Assembly (NCBI GenBank): GCA_025353485.1 | Contig: JANXQO010000115.1 | Coordinates: forward strand, 1 to 63,469 | Direction of reading: 5' to 3' | DNA: 63,469 nucleotides | From: Chitinophagales bacterium | Lineage (GTDB): Bacteria; Bacteroidota; Bacteroidia; Chitinophagales; Chitinophagaceae | In this document: in pieces, positions 52,521-61,708 of the stretch | How positions within the stretch are numbered: position 1 is the stretch's first letter | Layout of the letters: the number at the start of each line of letters is the position of its first letter | Translations under genes and position numbers: made by a program | Notes under the pieces: model-generated | Databases searched by the model: none | What the model was told of the DNA's origin: nothing | Seen by the model: only the letters and a program-made list of their open reading frames with translations

Positions 52521-54971
52521 TTATTCATTGGTTTTTTTAAAGTTAAATGGTATTAATAACTTTAAACTAATGTTTCTCCCCATATTAAATACACCTGTAC
52601 GTCCTGTAACATTATTAGTATCTCTATATTTTAGATGGCTCATATTACTTTGATATGCAACATTTGCTAAATTATTACCAACTAAATAAATAGAACATGC
52701 AATACCCTTTGCTGAATAGATATCAGCCCCAATGCCCACATTTATCAATGTATAACCCGGAGTAACCGTTTCATCTCCAAATTGATAATATATTTTATCC
52801 TGTTTAAAATAATGATCAATCCCAAAACTGATATAACTATTTTGAAATGTTTTATTCATTTTGTTGGCAAAGAACTTAATTTTTGATTGCCATTTATCAG
52901 GCGGAGTATAAGGTAAATATTTTGTAGAATCTCCCTGGTTTAATTGGATAGCCCTTACCATTGAAAAGGCACTTTCAAAATTAAACCAACTGATAGTATG
53001 CGGATGAATATTAATCATTATTTCACCACCGGATAAGTTTGCATTTCCCGCAATATATTTAAAGACAGGCCCTGAAAAACCGGCAACATTATCATCCCGA
53101 ATCGAATCTCCTCCCAATAAACTTTCCAATTTAACAGGAAAGATGTAATTATTTATTTTATTATTAAAAACATTTAATTCAGCATTTACATCATCAGAAT
53201 TTATTCCTAATGTACCATCAACCTGCAAACTATTTTCAGCCTTTAATTTGTGCTCCCCAATCTCATAAAACGGAGTGCCATCGTGTATTCCATTCTGACC
53301 ACTTTCTGAAGCTGTAGGTGCTCTAAATCCTCTTGCTAAATTTATTTTACCATAAAATGTTTTAGAAAAATCGTAAGCAATTCCTATGCTTCCTGAAACA
53401 CCTGTAAAGTTTGAGTTATAATCAGTAAACCGTTGAACTGAATAATTATCCGGTTTAGCTAATCTAATTCCATTGGTATCTACAAACATATTTTTACCAT
53501 GTAATGTTCTTGAATCAAATCTCAAACCTCCGGACAGCGTTAATTTATCAACTGTTTTTTTTACGATTGAAAATGCTCCAATATCAAATAAATTATATTC
53601 AGGAAGAACAAATACTATACCCCGGTCTTCTGAAGATTGTTGCATTCCATTAACTCCAAAAGATATGTTCCATTTATTCTTTTCGGGTAAAATATATTGA
53701 ACATCATAATTAAATGTTCTCAGAAAAAAATAATTGTTATAAATGTCTCCTTTGGTTATATCGTTTGCCTCCTGCCGGCAATTTAATTGTAATCCCAGGG
53801 CTATATTTAATCTACCCTCCCCCATAACAAAACTATTATCCAATACTACTTTGTAATGCCTTACATGTTGGTGAATTATCGGATAATTATTATAGGTTTT
53901 ATATTTATTTTCAGGAGCAATACCAAGGCTGTCATTACCATTACTATCCAAATAGTGTTGTTCAAATTTGCCGGTTGCACTATCTCTTGCGCCTTCAACA
54001 ATTCCCAATTTTAAATTAAACATACTTAACGTAAGATGAGTAAACCCCCAGGCTTTATTAATCCCAAAAATACCTTTTAAATTATTTTCACTGTAGCCCG
54101 AATTCCAGACAAATCCATCATATTTATTTTTATAATTATGTGCAAGGAGTCCGGTATATAAGAGATCCCATGAGAAGCCTTTGCTATTACCTGCAAGATT
54201 TATTGAGCCATTAATTAGCCCATTGTTTGTTTGAAAATTTCCTAAAACGGTTCCTTTTATATTTCCTTCTGCGATAGAAGGAGGCGAAAGGAAATTAATT
54301 ACTCCAGCCATAGCATCTGAACCATATCTCAAACTTGAAGGGCCTTTAAGTACTTCAACTTTGTTTACTGAATTTTCATCAATCTCAATTCCGAATTCAT
54401 CAAACCATTGTTGGCCTTCCTGCCTTACTCCGTCATTAATTACTACTACACGATTATATCCTAAACCTCTAATTACAGGCTTTGATATGGAAGGCCCTAA
54501 AGTAATTTGAGAAACGCCGGGAATTATATTAATTGCATCAATTATGTTTGATGAAGCAGATTGGAATAATTCATTTTTGTTCAGGATGCTGACAGGGATA
54601 GGATTATCAGTTCTCTTTGTTGCTGAAGAAACCCCTGTGAGCATAACTTCATTTAATTCATAATTTTGCGGGGTAAGAGAAAAATCGTTCGTTGATATCC
54701 CATCAATCTTTATTCTTTCAACTATTGCCCGGTAACCAATTAAACTAATTTCAATTAAATAAGTTCCGGACGGAATGTTTTTAAGTTCGTACCCACCAGA
54801 TAAATTAGATATTGTTCCAATTTTTAGATCTGGAATGTAAATTGACGCTACATGCAGCGGCTGACCATTTTTTGCATCTCTAATTTTACCCGTAATTTGA
54901 TTTTGTCCATTGGCGTTGATTGAATAAAATAATAAAAATGGTATAAATATGTATAAGATTCTAAATTTCAT
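52521..54971 (-). CDS. TonB-dependent outer-membrane receptor
   Basis: 816 residues from ATG 54971. Signal peptide (1-22, SINANGQ), then a carboxypeptidase-regulatory-like domain (about 25-105), plug domain with VSILNKNELFQSASSN and PVIRGLGYNRVVVINDGVRQ (broken), and a 22-strand barrel ending FNFKKTNE. Such receptors import iron or metal complexes, vitamins or glycans; substrate is unknown, but an N-terminal CarbpepD domain with plug of this type is common in metal and cobalamin receptors. A small membrane protein is encoded upstream. Confidence 0.9.
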   Translation of the reverse strand: MKFRILYIFIPFLLFYSINANGQNQITGKIRDAKNGQPLHVASIYIPDLKIGTISNLSGGYELKNIPSGTYLIEISLIGYRAIVERIKIDGISTNDFSLTPQNYELNEVMLTGVSSATKRTDNPIPVSILNKNELFQSASSNIIDAINIIPGVSQITLGPSISKPVIRGLGYNRVVVINDGVRQEGQQWFDEFGIEIDENSVNKVEVLKGPSSLRYGSDAMAGVINFLSPPSIAEGNIKGTVLGNFQTNNGLINGSINLAGNSKGFSWDLLYTGLLAHNYKNKYDGFVWNSGYSENNLKGIFGINKAWGFTHLTLSMFNLKLGIVEGARDSATGKFEQHYLDSNGNDSLGIAPENKYKTYNNYPIIHQHVRHYKVVLDNSFVMGEGRLNIALGLQLNCRQEANDITKGDIYNNYFFLRTFNYDVQYILPEKNKWNISFGVNGMQQSSEDRGIVFVLPEYNLFDIGAFSIVKKTVDKLTLSGGLRFDSRTLHGKNMFVDTNGIRLAKPDNYSVQRFTDYNSNFTGVSGSIGIAYDFSKTFYGKINLARGFRAPTASESGQNGIHDGTPFYEIGEHKLKAENSLQVDGTLGINSDDVNAELNVFNNKINNYIFPVKLESLLGGDSIRDDNVAGFSGPVFKYIAGNANLSGGEIMINIHPHTISWFNFESAFSMVRAIQLNQGDSTKYLPYTPPDKWQSKIKFFANKMNKTFQNSYISFGIDHYFKQDKIYYQFGDETVTPGYTLINVGIGADIYSAKGIACSIYLVGNNLANVAYQSNMSHLKYRDTNNVTGRTGVFNMGRNISLKLLIPFNFKKTNE

Positions 54972-55067
54972 TTCAGTAAGATTTAATTGAATAAATATGC
55001 AGCAATAAAACGCTGCATAGAGAAGTGCAGTCAACATTGCTGACTATAAATTAATAGAAACTAAAAA

Positions 55068-55583
55068 TCAGGCTTTGGGCGGAGGTGAAATATTATCTAT
55101 CAAATTTTCAGGAAGATTGAAATTGATAGAAGAAAAATTATTTGGAAGATAGGTGACGCAGGATTCGCCGGTTTTTTCATCCTGGTAAACAAAAAGATTG
55201 AATGAATTGTCAATCGTATTTTTTCCTTTTTTATCCGAAGAGGAATTATGCTTTGTTATCAGGTTGTAATTATCAACAAGCTCCCTTTCTTTTTTATCGT
55301 TGATGCAATACAGCATAACTTTACCATTAACTATTTTTGTTTTTACAACATCATACATTTCTCCTTTAAACAAAAACTCCTTTCCTTCTTCTTCCCAATA
55401 AATTTGTTGATGATTGTCGCTGGCAGATATGATCTTTAATTCTTCCTCTTTTAACTGACTTAGTATTTTTTCTTTAATTACTTCTTTCTGTAAAGCCTGG
55501 TAGTGGCGTGATACAAAGTAATAGCCAACCTGGCTATACGCTAAAACAAAAATTAGTAGTATGAGGGGTAGTTTTTTCAGCAC
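55068..55583 (-). CDS. small membrane-anchored protein next to a TonB receptor
   Basis: 171 residues; the start is GTG 55583. One N-terminal transmembrane helix (about 5-24), then a Lys/Glu-rich helix and a beta-rich periplasmic domain (FLFKGEMYDVVKTKIVNGKV, LYCINDKKERELVDNYN) with a Pro-rich tail (ISPPPKA). No family recognised. It lies 96 bases upstream of the TonB receptor on the same strand and may belong to the same regulon. Confidence 0.6.
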   Translation of the reverse strand: MLKKLPLILLIFVLAYSQVGYYFVSRHYQALQKEVIKEKILSQLKEEELKIISASDNHQQIYWEEEGKEFLFKGEMYDVVKTKIVNGKVMLYCINDKKERELVDNYNLITKHNSSSDKKGKNTIDNSFNLFVYQDEKTGESCVTYLPNNFSSINFNLPENLIDNISPPPKA

Positions 55584-55616
55584 AGTTAATTATAACGTAA
55601 ATATATTAAATTAATT

Positions 55617-55723
55617 AACCTCACCCCCACCATCTATTTTATTTTTGAAGAACGTTCCACCCCTCTCCATATGGAGAGGGGTGGAAATGATTTAAAATTA
55701 AAATAAGGTCGTGGGGTGAGGTT
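55617..55723. repeat. nested palindromic element (about 107 bp)
   Basis: A 32-base perfect palindrome (55655-55686; left arm TTCCACCCCTCTCCAT, no loop) lies inside an outer inverted repeat: AACCTCACCCCCAC (55617-55630) and GTGGGGTGAGGTT (55711-55723), differing by one extra C. Between them is AT-rich DNA. The whole could fold into a compound hairpin or cruciform. No transposase is present. Confidence 0.75.
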
Positions 55724-55733
55724 GCTGTTGAAG

Positions 55734-56621
55734 TTAATGCGTTACAACATAAATAAGTGAACTGCATCTTTCTTTATTAAACAATGCTTTCCAATTTGAA
55801 ACATAACCGTTGAATACGGCGTTCAGGAAATTATTTTTACCGGTTTTATATTTCTCACTTAACATGCTTACATAAAAACTATCATACCACATGGGCTTTA
55901 TTTCTTTTAATTGCAAACCATGTTGTAATAATAATTGTGTAACAGATGCAGGTGAAAAATGATAAAGGTGCCGGGGAACATCGTATGCTGCCCAAAATTC
56001 TTTATAAACTTTTTCATCATAGCAGGTATAATTAGGTACAGCAATAAATAAACATCCATTTGGTTTTAATAACTTTTTAAACTGATCCATATATTCATGC
56101 AGATCATGCACATGTTCCAGCACATGCCACAAAGTAATTGCATCAAAAGTTTCTGGCTGTAAATTAAAGAGTTCTTCCGCGGGCAGTAAACTTAGCCCAT
56201 ATAACTTTTTTGCATTTTCTCTTGCAGTCTCATCCGGCTCCAATCCGGTTACTTTCCAATTGGATTGATTCATGGTATTTAAAAACGCTCCTGTTCCTGC
56301 GCCAATGTCTAAAATATTTCCTGCAGGAAGCTTTGTATACTTTTCTACAATTTTTCTCTTTCCCTGTAATGTTCTTTTTCTAACAAAGTGATAAAGTGAA
56401 TTGATTAATCCCTTTTTGGTATTGCTGTGAGAAATATAATCTTCTGACTTATAATATTTTTCTATTTCATTTTTACCGGGAATATTTTGCGTAAATCTTG
56501 CCGTGCAGGCATTACAATGCCATATCTCAAAAAGCCCGTTAGAAACGGTATGATCTTTTGCTGATAAAGCTTTTGCTATACTTTCACTATTGCAACAAGG
56601 GCAGGCAGAATAAATGATCAT
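55734..56621 (-). CDS. class I SAM-dependent methyltransferase with zinc ribbon
   Basis: 295 residues. A zinc ribbon opens the protein (CPCC ... CNAC), then a Methyltransf_23-type domain with ILDIGAGTGAFL (SAM loop), ITLWHVLEHVHDL (motif II) and CLFIAVPNYTC. Related enzymes act on small molecules or sugar intermediates in envelope biosynthesis. The palindromic element lies 11 bases after its stop codon. Confidence 0.85.
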   Translation of the reverse strand: MIIYSACPCCNSESIAKALSAKDHTVSNGLFEIWHCNACTARFTQNIPGKNEIEKYYKSEDYISHSNTKKGLINSLYHFVRKRTLQGKRKIVEKYTKLPAGNILDIGAGTGAFLNTMNQSNWKVTGLEPDETARENAKKLYGLSLLPAEELFNLQPETFDAITLWHVLEHVHDLHEYMDQFKKLLKPNGCLFIAVPNYTCYDEKVYKEFWAAYDVPRHLYHFSPASVTQLLLQHGLQLKEIKPMWYDSFYVSMLSEKYKTGKNNFLNAVFNGYVSNWKALFNKERCSSLIYVVTH

Positions 56622-56723
56622 TACTCAATTTGCTGCAAAGAAAATGTAAATACTCTTCAGATAGTATGGAATCTTTTAGATATTTAATCTTTCTTTATAA
56701 TATTTTACAGTAATTTTTCAGTG

Positions 56724-58094
56724 ATGAATTTTGACTTAATAAAAAACAGGATACGGTACGCAAGTTTTTTTGTCCCTTTCCGTTTTCACATTGTATTACT
56801 GGCAATTGTTTTATTGGTTGCTTACTACTGGCTTAAAAAAACGAGCGTACTCCCTGATACATCCTATACAGCCATTATTGATTTGTTTATTACCGTAGCC
56901 ATTGCATTTATAGCTGCCATTTTTGCAATAAGCTTTATCACAGCAATCCTCCCCTGGCTGTTTTTTCTATTTAATAAAAAAAGCGGCAAAATTTTTATAA
57001 GAGTAAAAACAGCAGCCAAACAAAATACAATTACTGAAAAGCAAAAAGTAAGTATTGATCTCAACCCTATTCATCGTCCGATATTTGGATATATACGGTT
57101 GCGCCTTCATTATGACGACAAAAATATTTCGCCAAAATTTTCTTTAATAAACAACCAATCAAAAACACAGCTCTTTTCTTCTTCTCTAAATGGAGTATAT
57201 AACTGGCCCCTACCGGAAATTAAAGAATACAAAGTAAGCAGTGCTGTTATTTATTTTGAAGACATGTTCCAGTTTTTTTCTTTTGCCGCAACACTTCCCG
57301 CTCAGGATAATTTTTTTACACAGCCTGGTAATAATGCCGGTTCAGAAATAAAAGTTCAGCCAAAGAAAACAGAAGATACCAATACCCGGATTGAACAAAT
57401 AAGAAAAGTACAGGGTGAGTTTTTGAATTATAAAAACTTTGAGAACAATGATGATGTAAGAAGAATAGTATGGAAGATATACGCAAAAAATAAAGAGCTC
57501 GTTGTAAGAATACCTGAAACAAATGATCCTTATGCATCACATGTTTATTTTTATGCTTCGTACTACAATGCAATGGGTACAGGCATTTACAGTGATTTTT
57601 TCCCTGCGTTTCTTAACTATTACAAAACAGGGGTTTGGAATGCTTACCAGCAGTTAAATAAACAAAACGTATTAATAAAATATATCCCCGACCAGGAAAG
57701 CAAAACAACTTTTGCTGATGATCCGCTGCAGAAAATAAAATACATTATCAGCACATCAGAATGGCAAACGCAAAAAAATCTTCAGCAGTATTTTAAAAAG
57801 GAAGAGGCTTCTGTTCTCTGCATATCTTCATTGATAAACGCAGAAGAAGTGCAACAAATTTTAGACAGAACAGGAAAAGACCTGGTAATTATTTTTGTAC
57901 AATTAAGTAATGCCTTTAGTAAAGTAGAGATAAAAGACTGGCTGCAATGGATGTTCATAAAACCTGAAGCAGACGGGCTTGATAAGCTTAGATTAATGTG
58001 GAATATCTCGCCATTAAAAAGAAAAATAACAGAGAATGAAAATAAGATTAAAGCTATTCTGAATAAAAGTGAAAGCGAAGTATTAGTTGTATAA
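56724..58094 (+). CDS. DUF58 domain membrane protein
   Basis: 456 residues from ATG 56724 (a GTG directly before would add one residue). Two N-terminal transmembrane helices (about 20-37 and 48-78) are followed by a cytoplasmic DUF58 region with NNDDVRRIVWKIYAKNKELVVRIPE (in two parts). DUF58 proteins are paired with MoxR ATPases and transglutaminase-like proteins; their molecular role is unknown, possibly assembly or activation of complexes at the membrane. First gene of a unit continuing to the window end; next gene starts 5 bases after its stop. Confidence 0.85.
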   Translation: MNFDLIKNRIRYASFFVPFRFHIVLLAIVLLVAYYWLKKTSVLPDTSYTAIIDLFITVAIAFIAAIFAISFITAILPWLFFLFNKKSGKIFIRVKTAAKQNTITEKQKVSIDLNPIHRPIFGYIRLRLHYDDKNISPKFSLINNQSKTQLFSSSLNGVYNWPLPEIKEYKVSSAVIYFEDMFQFFSFAATLPAQDNFFTQPGNNAGSEIKVQPKKTEDTNTRIEQIRKVQGEFLNYKNFENNDDVRRIVWKIYAKNKELVVRIPETNDPYASHVYFYASYYNAMGTGIYSDFFPAFLNYYKTGVWNAYQQLNKQNVLIKYIPDQESKTTFADDPLQKIKYIISTSEWQTQKNLQQYFKKEEASVLCISSLINAEEVQQILDRTGKDLVIIFVQLSNAFSKVEIKDWLQWMFIKPEADGLDKLRLMWNISPLKRKITENENKIKAILNKSESEVLVV

Positions 58095-58099
58095 GTAAA

Positions 58100-60715
58100 A
58101 TGAAAATTGAAAAATTACATAGCACTAAAAAGATAGCAGCGCAATTGTTGCTTCTCATTTTGCCCGCATGTGCAATTGGTGCGTATATGCTTTGGCATAT
58201 AAACCAATATTATTCTGTTCTTAATAATCAATGGGTAAAGCATACACTGTACTTAGCAGCCGGGTTATTAACCGGCTGCATTTTTTATAATTACAGGTTC
58301 CGTTTTATTTCCACGTTTATTCCTTTGCTTTTATTACTGCTTATTATCAGCAGGGTTATCAGGGTTATATTTACAGGAGAGTTTACTGCGTTTTATGCTG
58401 CCACTGATTTTTTTATTTTTTCTTTCCTCTTCATAGCCGGATGGCTTATTGGGTGGGGCTTTGCAAGACTTAGATATTTCCCAATTATTCTTTCTGCTGT
58501 ATTATTAGCCATACAAATAATTGTAGTAAGCAAAACAACAGATATCACAGCACAAAAGTTGATCATAGCTTTTGCACCTGTTTTAATTTTTTCGCTTTAC
58601 ATTATTTATACAGCAGAGCTGGTACGCAATATGAATGATGAGGAACCCGGATTTGCATGGTTCATCGGAAGAAAACTTATTGGTTTTGCATTGGTTGCTG
58701 CTGTTCTTCTGATAATAATTTTTTCTTTTTTTAATAAAGAATTTAAAGCAATAGAGAAAGAATTTGGCGGTGGCGGAAAGCAGGAGAAGGAACAGGATAA
58801 AGAAAGCCTTACCAAACAAAATAAAGATGGAACACTAAGTAATAAGAAAGATATGGGAATGAAAGGAGGAAGAAAATCTTCCAAGCGGCTTGTATTTATT
58901 GCAAAGCTTGATAATTATTTCCCGGGCACTGAAACACCCAACCCACTTTACTTTACCTACGATTATTTTACAAAATTTGATACGCTTACACAAACATTAG
59001 AGACGGATAGTCTTATGCCTTCCAACGATCTTTTTCAACCTGATCCTTCTAAAATTCCATTGTACTTTACGCAAACTGATTCTTCTGTTCTTATAAAAGC
59101 AAAAGGAAATTTAAAAAGAAAAATAATTACTACAGAAGTATATAAAGCATTGCTATCCCCCAAAGATTTTTTAGCGCCAAGCACTGCTTTTTTCTGTCAG
59201 CCGATTGCAGTTGAAAAAGAATACAGGCAACAATTTAAAACTGCTTACCGTGCAAAAATGTATGTAAGCGATTTAAACAGCGCTTATTTTATTTATAATC
59301 CTGCAGGAGACTCAACGCTGCTAAATTTTCAGCAGCAAAGGTTTGATGAACTACGCAAGGTGAAGAACTGGAATAATGAGGATAACAGTTTTATGAGTTA
59401 CTATACTTTCATCCCGAAAGGAGATTCATACGATTCTATAAGAAATTTAGCACAACAACTTACAAAAAATGCTGCCACACCCATTGATAAAATGATCGCT
59501 CTGCGAGAATTTTTTTTAAGCAAAGATGAAGATGGCCAACCTCTTTTTAAATACACTGAAAACCCCGGTATACCCGGCTTGCCCAGCGCTAACAAACTCA
59601 CTTACTTTTTATTTGAAAACCGTAAAGGATACTGCGCTTATTATGCCGGCGCAACATTATTTTTATTAAGGGCTTTGGGAATTCCATCAAGAGTGGCAAC
59701 TGGTTTTTTAACGGTTGACAGAAGTGATAAGAATAAAGGCTGGTATTGGTTTTATGAAGACCAGGCGCATGCGTGGGTGCAGGCTTATTTTCCGGGATAT
59801 GGATGGATAGATTTTGATACCACAGTACCCAGTACGGAACAACACCAATCTCCTGCACCTGATGGTACGCCACCAATTACTGTACAATCAGCGCAGTTTG
59901 TATCCTTTGGTAAAGTGCTTACGGTAGATACAATAAAGAAAAGAGTTGAGATGGAGGTAAACAAAATGATATTTCATGATAAAGTATTTGAACTAAAGGA
60001 ACCGGTAAAACTTGATATGGATGTATCCCTGGCAACAATAAATAAAGATACCGGCTCTGTTACTTTAAGTGAATTAAAAAAAGGAATGGAAATAACAGCA
60101 ATGTCATTTTCAGAACAAATGAAGAATATCATTCCAATTGACAGCAACAGTTCACGGGAAATATTTTCAAAAATTCCAAAGCCTGCTCCTATTGATGAAA
60201 TAACAATTCTTGATACTGAAAAAGAAAAGCAGCAAAAAAAAGAAATCAAAAAAGAAAAAGAACCTTTTAGCCTTCTTAAATTATTATTGGTATCACTGGC
60301 AATTATTGGCGGGCTTGTTTTACTCATGCTAAGTTTACCCTGGCTCATTTATCGCTGGTTCAGATTTAAAGCATTACAAAAATCGGTGCCAAAGCAAAAA
60401 TCATACTGGTCCTACACTTCAACGATGTATCTTTTAAATCAATTAGGGTTGGTAAGAAATGATCATTCGCCTTTGCAATTTGCCAAACAGGAAATTGATC
60501 CACGATTTAATACCAATTTTTCTTCCTTCATCCAGGTTTATCTAAAAACAAAGTATTCAACACAGCCGCTAACAACATCAGAAGAAAATATTGTTTCAAA
60601 CTTTTATTTGCCTTTTGATAAGGCCGTTAAAAATCAAATCCCTTTTAAACAACGCTTTAATAAGTTTTTAAATTTTTACAGAACAATAAATTATTTTACC
60701 AAACCAAAAATATAA
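58100..60715 (+). CDS. membrane transglutaminase-like protein (TgpA type)
   Basis: 871 residues. About six transmembrane helices in the first 215 residues, a charged cytosolic-looking linker, then a transglutaminase-like domain with the catalytic triad Cys 512 (RKGYCAYYAG), His 557 (QAHAWVQAY) and Asp 571 (GWIDFDTT). A further helix lies near 730. In TgpA-like proteins the domain is periplasmic and may crosslink or cleave peptides. It lies between DUF58 and MoxR, as in the conserved neighbourhood known from Pseudomonas TgpA. Confidence 0.85.
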   Translation: MKIEKLHSTKKIAAQLLLLILPACAIGAYMLWHINQYYSVLNNQWVKHTLYLAAGLLTGCIFYNYRFRFISTFIPLLLLLLIISRVIRVIFTGEFTAFYAATDFFIFSFLFIAGWLIGWGFARLRYFPIILSAVLLAIQIIVVSKTTDITAQKLIIAFAPVLIFSLYIIYTAELVRNMNDEEPGFAWFIGRKLIGFALVAAVLLIIIFSFFNKEFKAIEKEFGGGGKQEKEQDKESLTKQNKDGTLSNKKDMGMKGGRKSSKRLVFIAKLDNYFPGTETPNPLYFTYDYFTKFDTLTQTLETDSLMPSNDLFQPDPSKIPLYFTQTDSSVLIKAKGNLKRKIITTEVYKALLSPKDFLAPSTAFFCQPIAVEKEYRQQFKTAYRAKMYVSDLNSAYFIYNPAGDSTLLNFQQQRFDELRKVKNWNNEDNSFMSYYTFIPKGDSYDSIRNLAQQLTKNAATPIDKMIALREFFLSKDEDGQPLFKYTENPGIPGLPSANKLTYFLFENRKGYCAYYAGATLFLLRALGIPSRVATGFLTVDRSDKNKGWYWFYEDQAHAWVQAYFPGYGWIDFDTTVPSTEQHQSPAPDGTPPITVQSAQFVSFGKVLTVDTIKKRVEMEVNKMIFHDKVFELKEPVKLDMDVSLATINKDTGSVTLSELKKGMEITAMSFSEQMKNIIPIDSNSSREIFSKIPKPAPIDEITILDTEKEKQQKKEIKKEKEPFSLLKLLLVSLAIIGGLVLLMLSLPWLIYRWFRFKALQKSVPKQKSYWSYTSTMYLLNQLGLVRNDHSPLQFAKQEIDPRFNTNFSSFIQVYLKTKYSTQPLTTSEENIVSNFYLPFDKAVKNQIPFKQRFNKFLNFYRTINYFTKPKI

Positions 60716-61699
60716 ATGATGGAACAGCAGGTAAACACTGATACAGCTTTACAAAATATTCAGCGGCTGACTGATAATATTGAAACAGTAATTAAAGGCA
60801 AGCGCAATCAAATAAAATTTGTACTTACTGCATTGCTTGCAAAGGGACATATTCTTATGGAAGATAATCCCGGTACCGGCAAAACCGTTATGGCAAAAAC
60901 GTTGGCACAAAGCATTTCAGGAAGCCATGACCAGAGTGTAAACTTTAAGCGCATACAGTTTACTCCAGATCTTTTGCCAATGGACCTGATCGGCTCTCAT
61001 ATTTTTGATGATGTAAAAAAAGAGTTCATCTTTAAAAAAGGACCACTGTTTTGTAATGTGTTACTTGCTGATGAGATCAACCGGGCCTCGCCAAAAGTAC
61101 AGTCAGCTTTGCTGGAATGTATGGCAGAGACACAAATAACAATGGGTGAACTAACCTATAAACTGGACAACCTTTTTTTTACTATCGCAACACAAAACCC
61201 GGTTGAGATGGAAGGCACCTATCCCCTGCCTGCAGCGCAATTAGACAGATTCTTTATAAAAATAATTTTTGGTTATGTAGATGAAGAAACTGAACTGAAT
61301 ATCTATAAAGATTATATGGGCATAAATAATAACCTCAATAATATTCAACAGGTGTTGGGAATTGATGAAATACTTTTTTTACAGCAACAAAGTGAAAATG
61401 TTTTTGTTCATGAAGAAATTATTAAAGCGGTAAGAAATATTGTTTGGTCAACAAGAAGGAACCAGGATATTTTATTAGGCGCAAGCACACGGAGCGGAAT
61501 AACTTTTCTCAAATGTTTAAAAGCATATGCTTTGGTTAATAAAAGAACGTATGTTATTGAAGATGATGTAAATGATCTGTGCCTGCCCGTTTTGGATCAC
61601 CGGCTTATTTATCGTAACAAAGAAGACAAAGCAAATGCCCTTGCCGGTATTAGAAATGCAGAAATGGAAAGGCTTTCAAAATTAAAGATCAATGCATAA
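60716..61699 (+). CDS. MoxR-family AAA+ ATPase
   Basis: 327 residues. Walker A is NPGTGKTVMAK (51 onward), Walker B is NVLLADEINRA (about 112-122), then sensor 1 TIATQNPVEMEGTYPLPAAQ (broken) with the MoxR-specific AQLDRF. MoxR ATPases act as chaperone-like factors that activate DUF58 or VWA partner complexes. Start lies immediately after the transglutaminase stop. Confidence 0.95.
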   Translation: MMEQQVNTDTALQNIQRLTDNIETVIKGKRNQIKFVLTALLAKGHILMEDNPGTGKTVMAKTLAQSISGSHDQSVNFKRIQFTPDLLPMDLIGSHIFDDVKKEFIFKKGPLFCNVLLADEINRASPKVQSALLECMAETQITMGELTYKLDNLFFTIATQNPVEMEGTYPLPAAQLDRFFIKIIFGYVDEETELNIYKDYMGINNNLNNIQQVLGIDEILFLQQQSENVFVHEEIIKAVRNIVWSTRRNQDILLGASTRSGITFLKCLKAYALVNKRTYVIEDDVNDLCLPVLDHRLIYRNKEDKANALAGIRNAEMERLSKLKINA

Positions 61700-61708
61700 A
61701 TAAACCTT

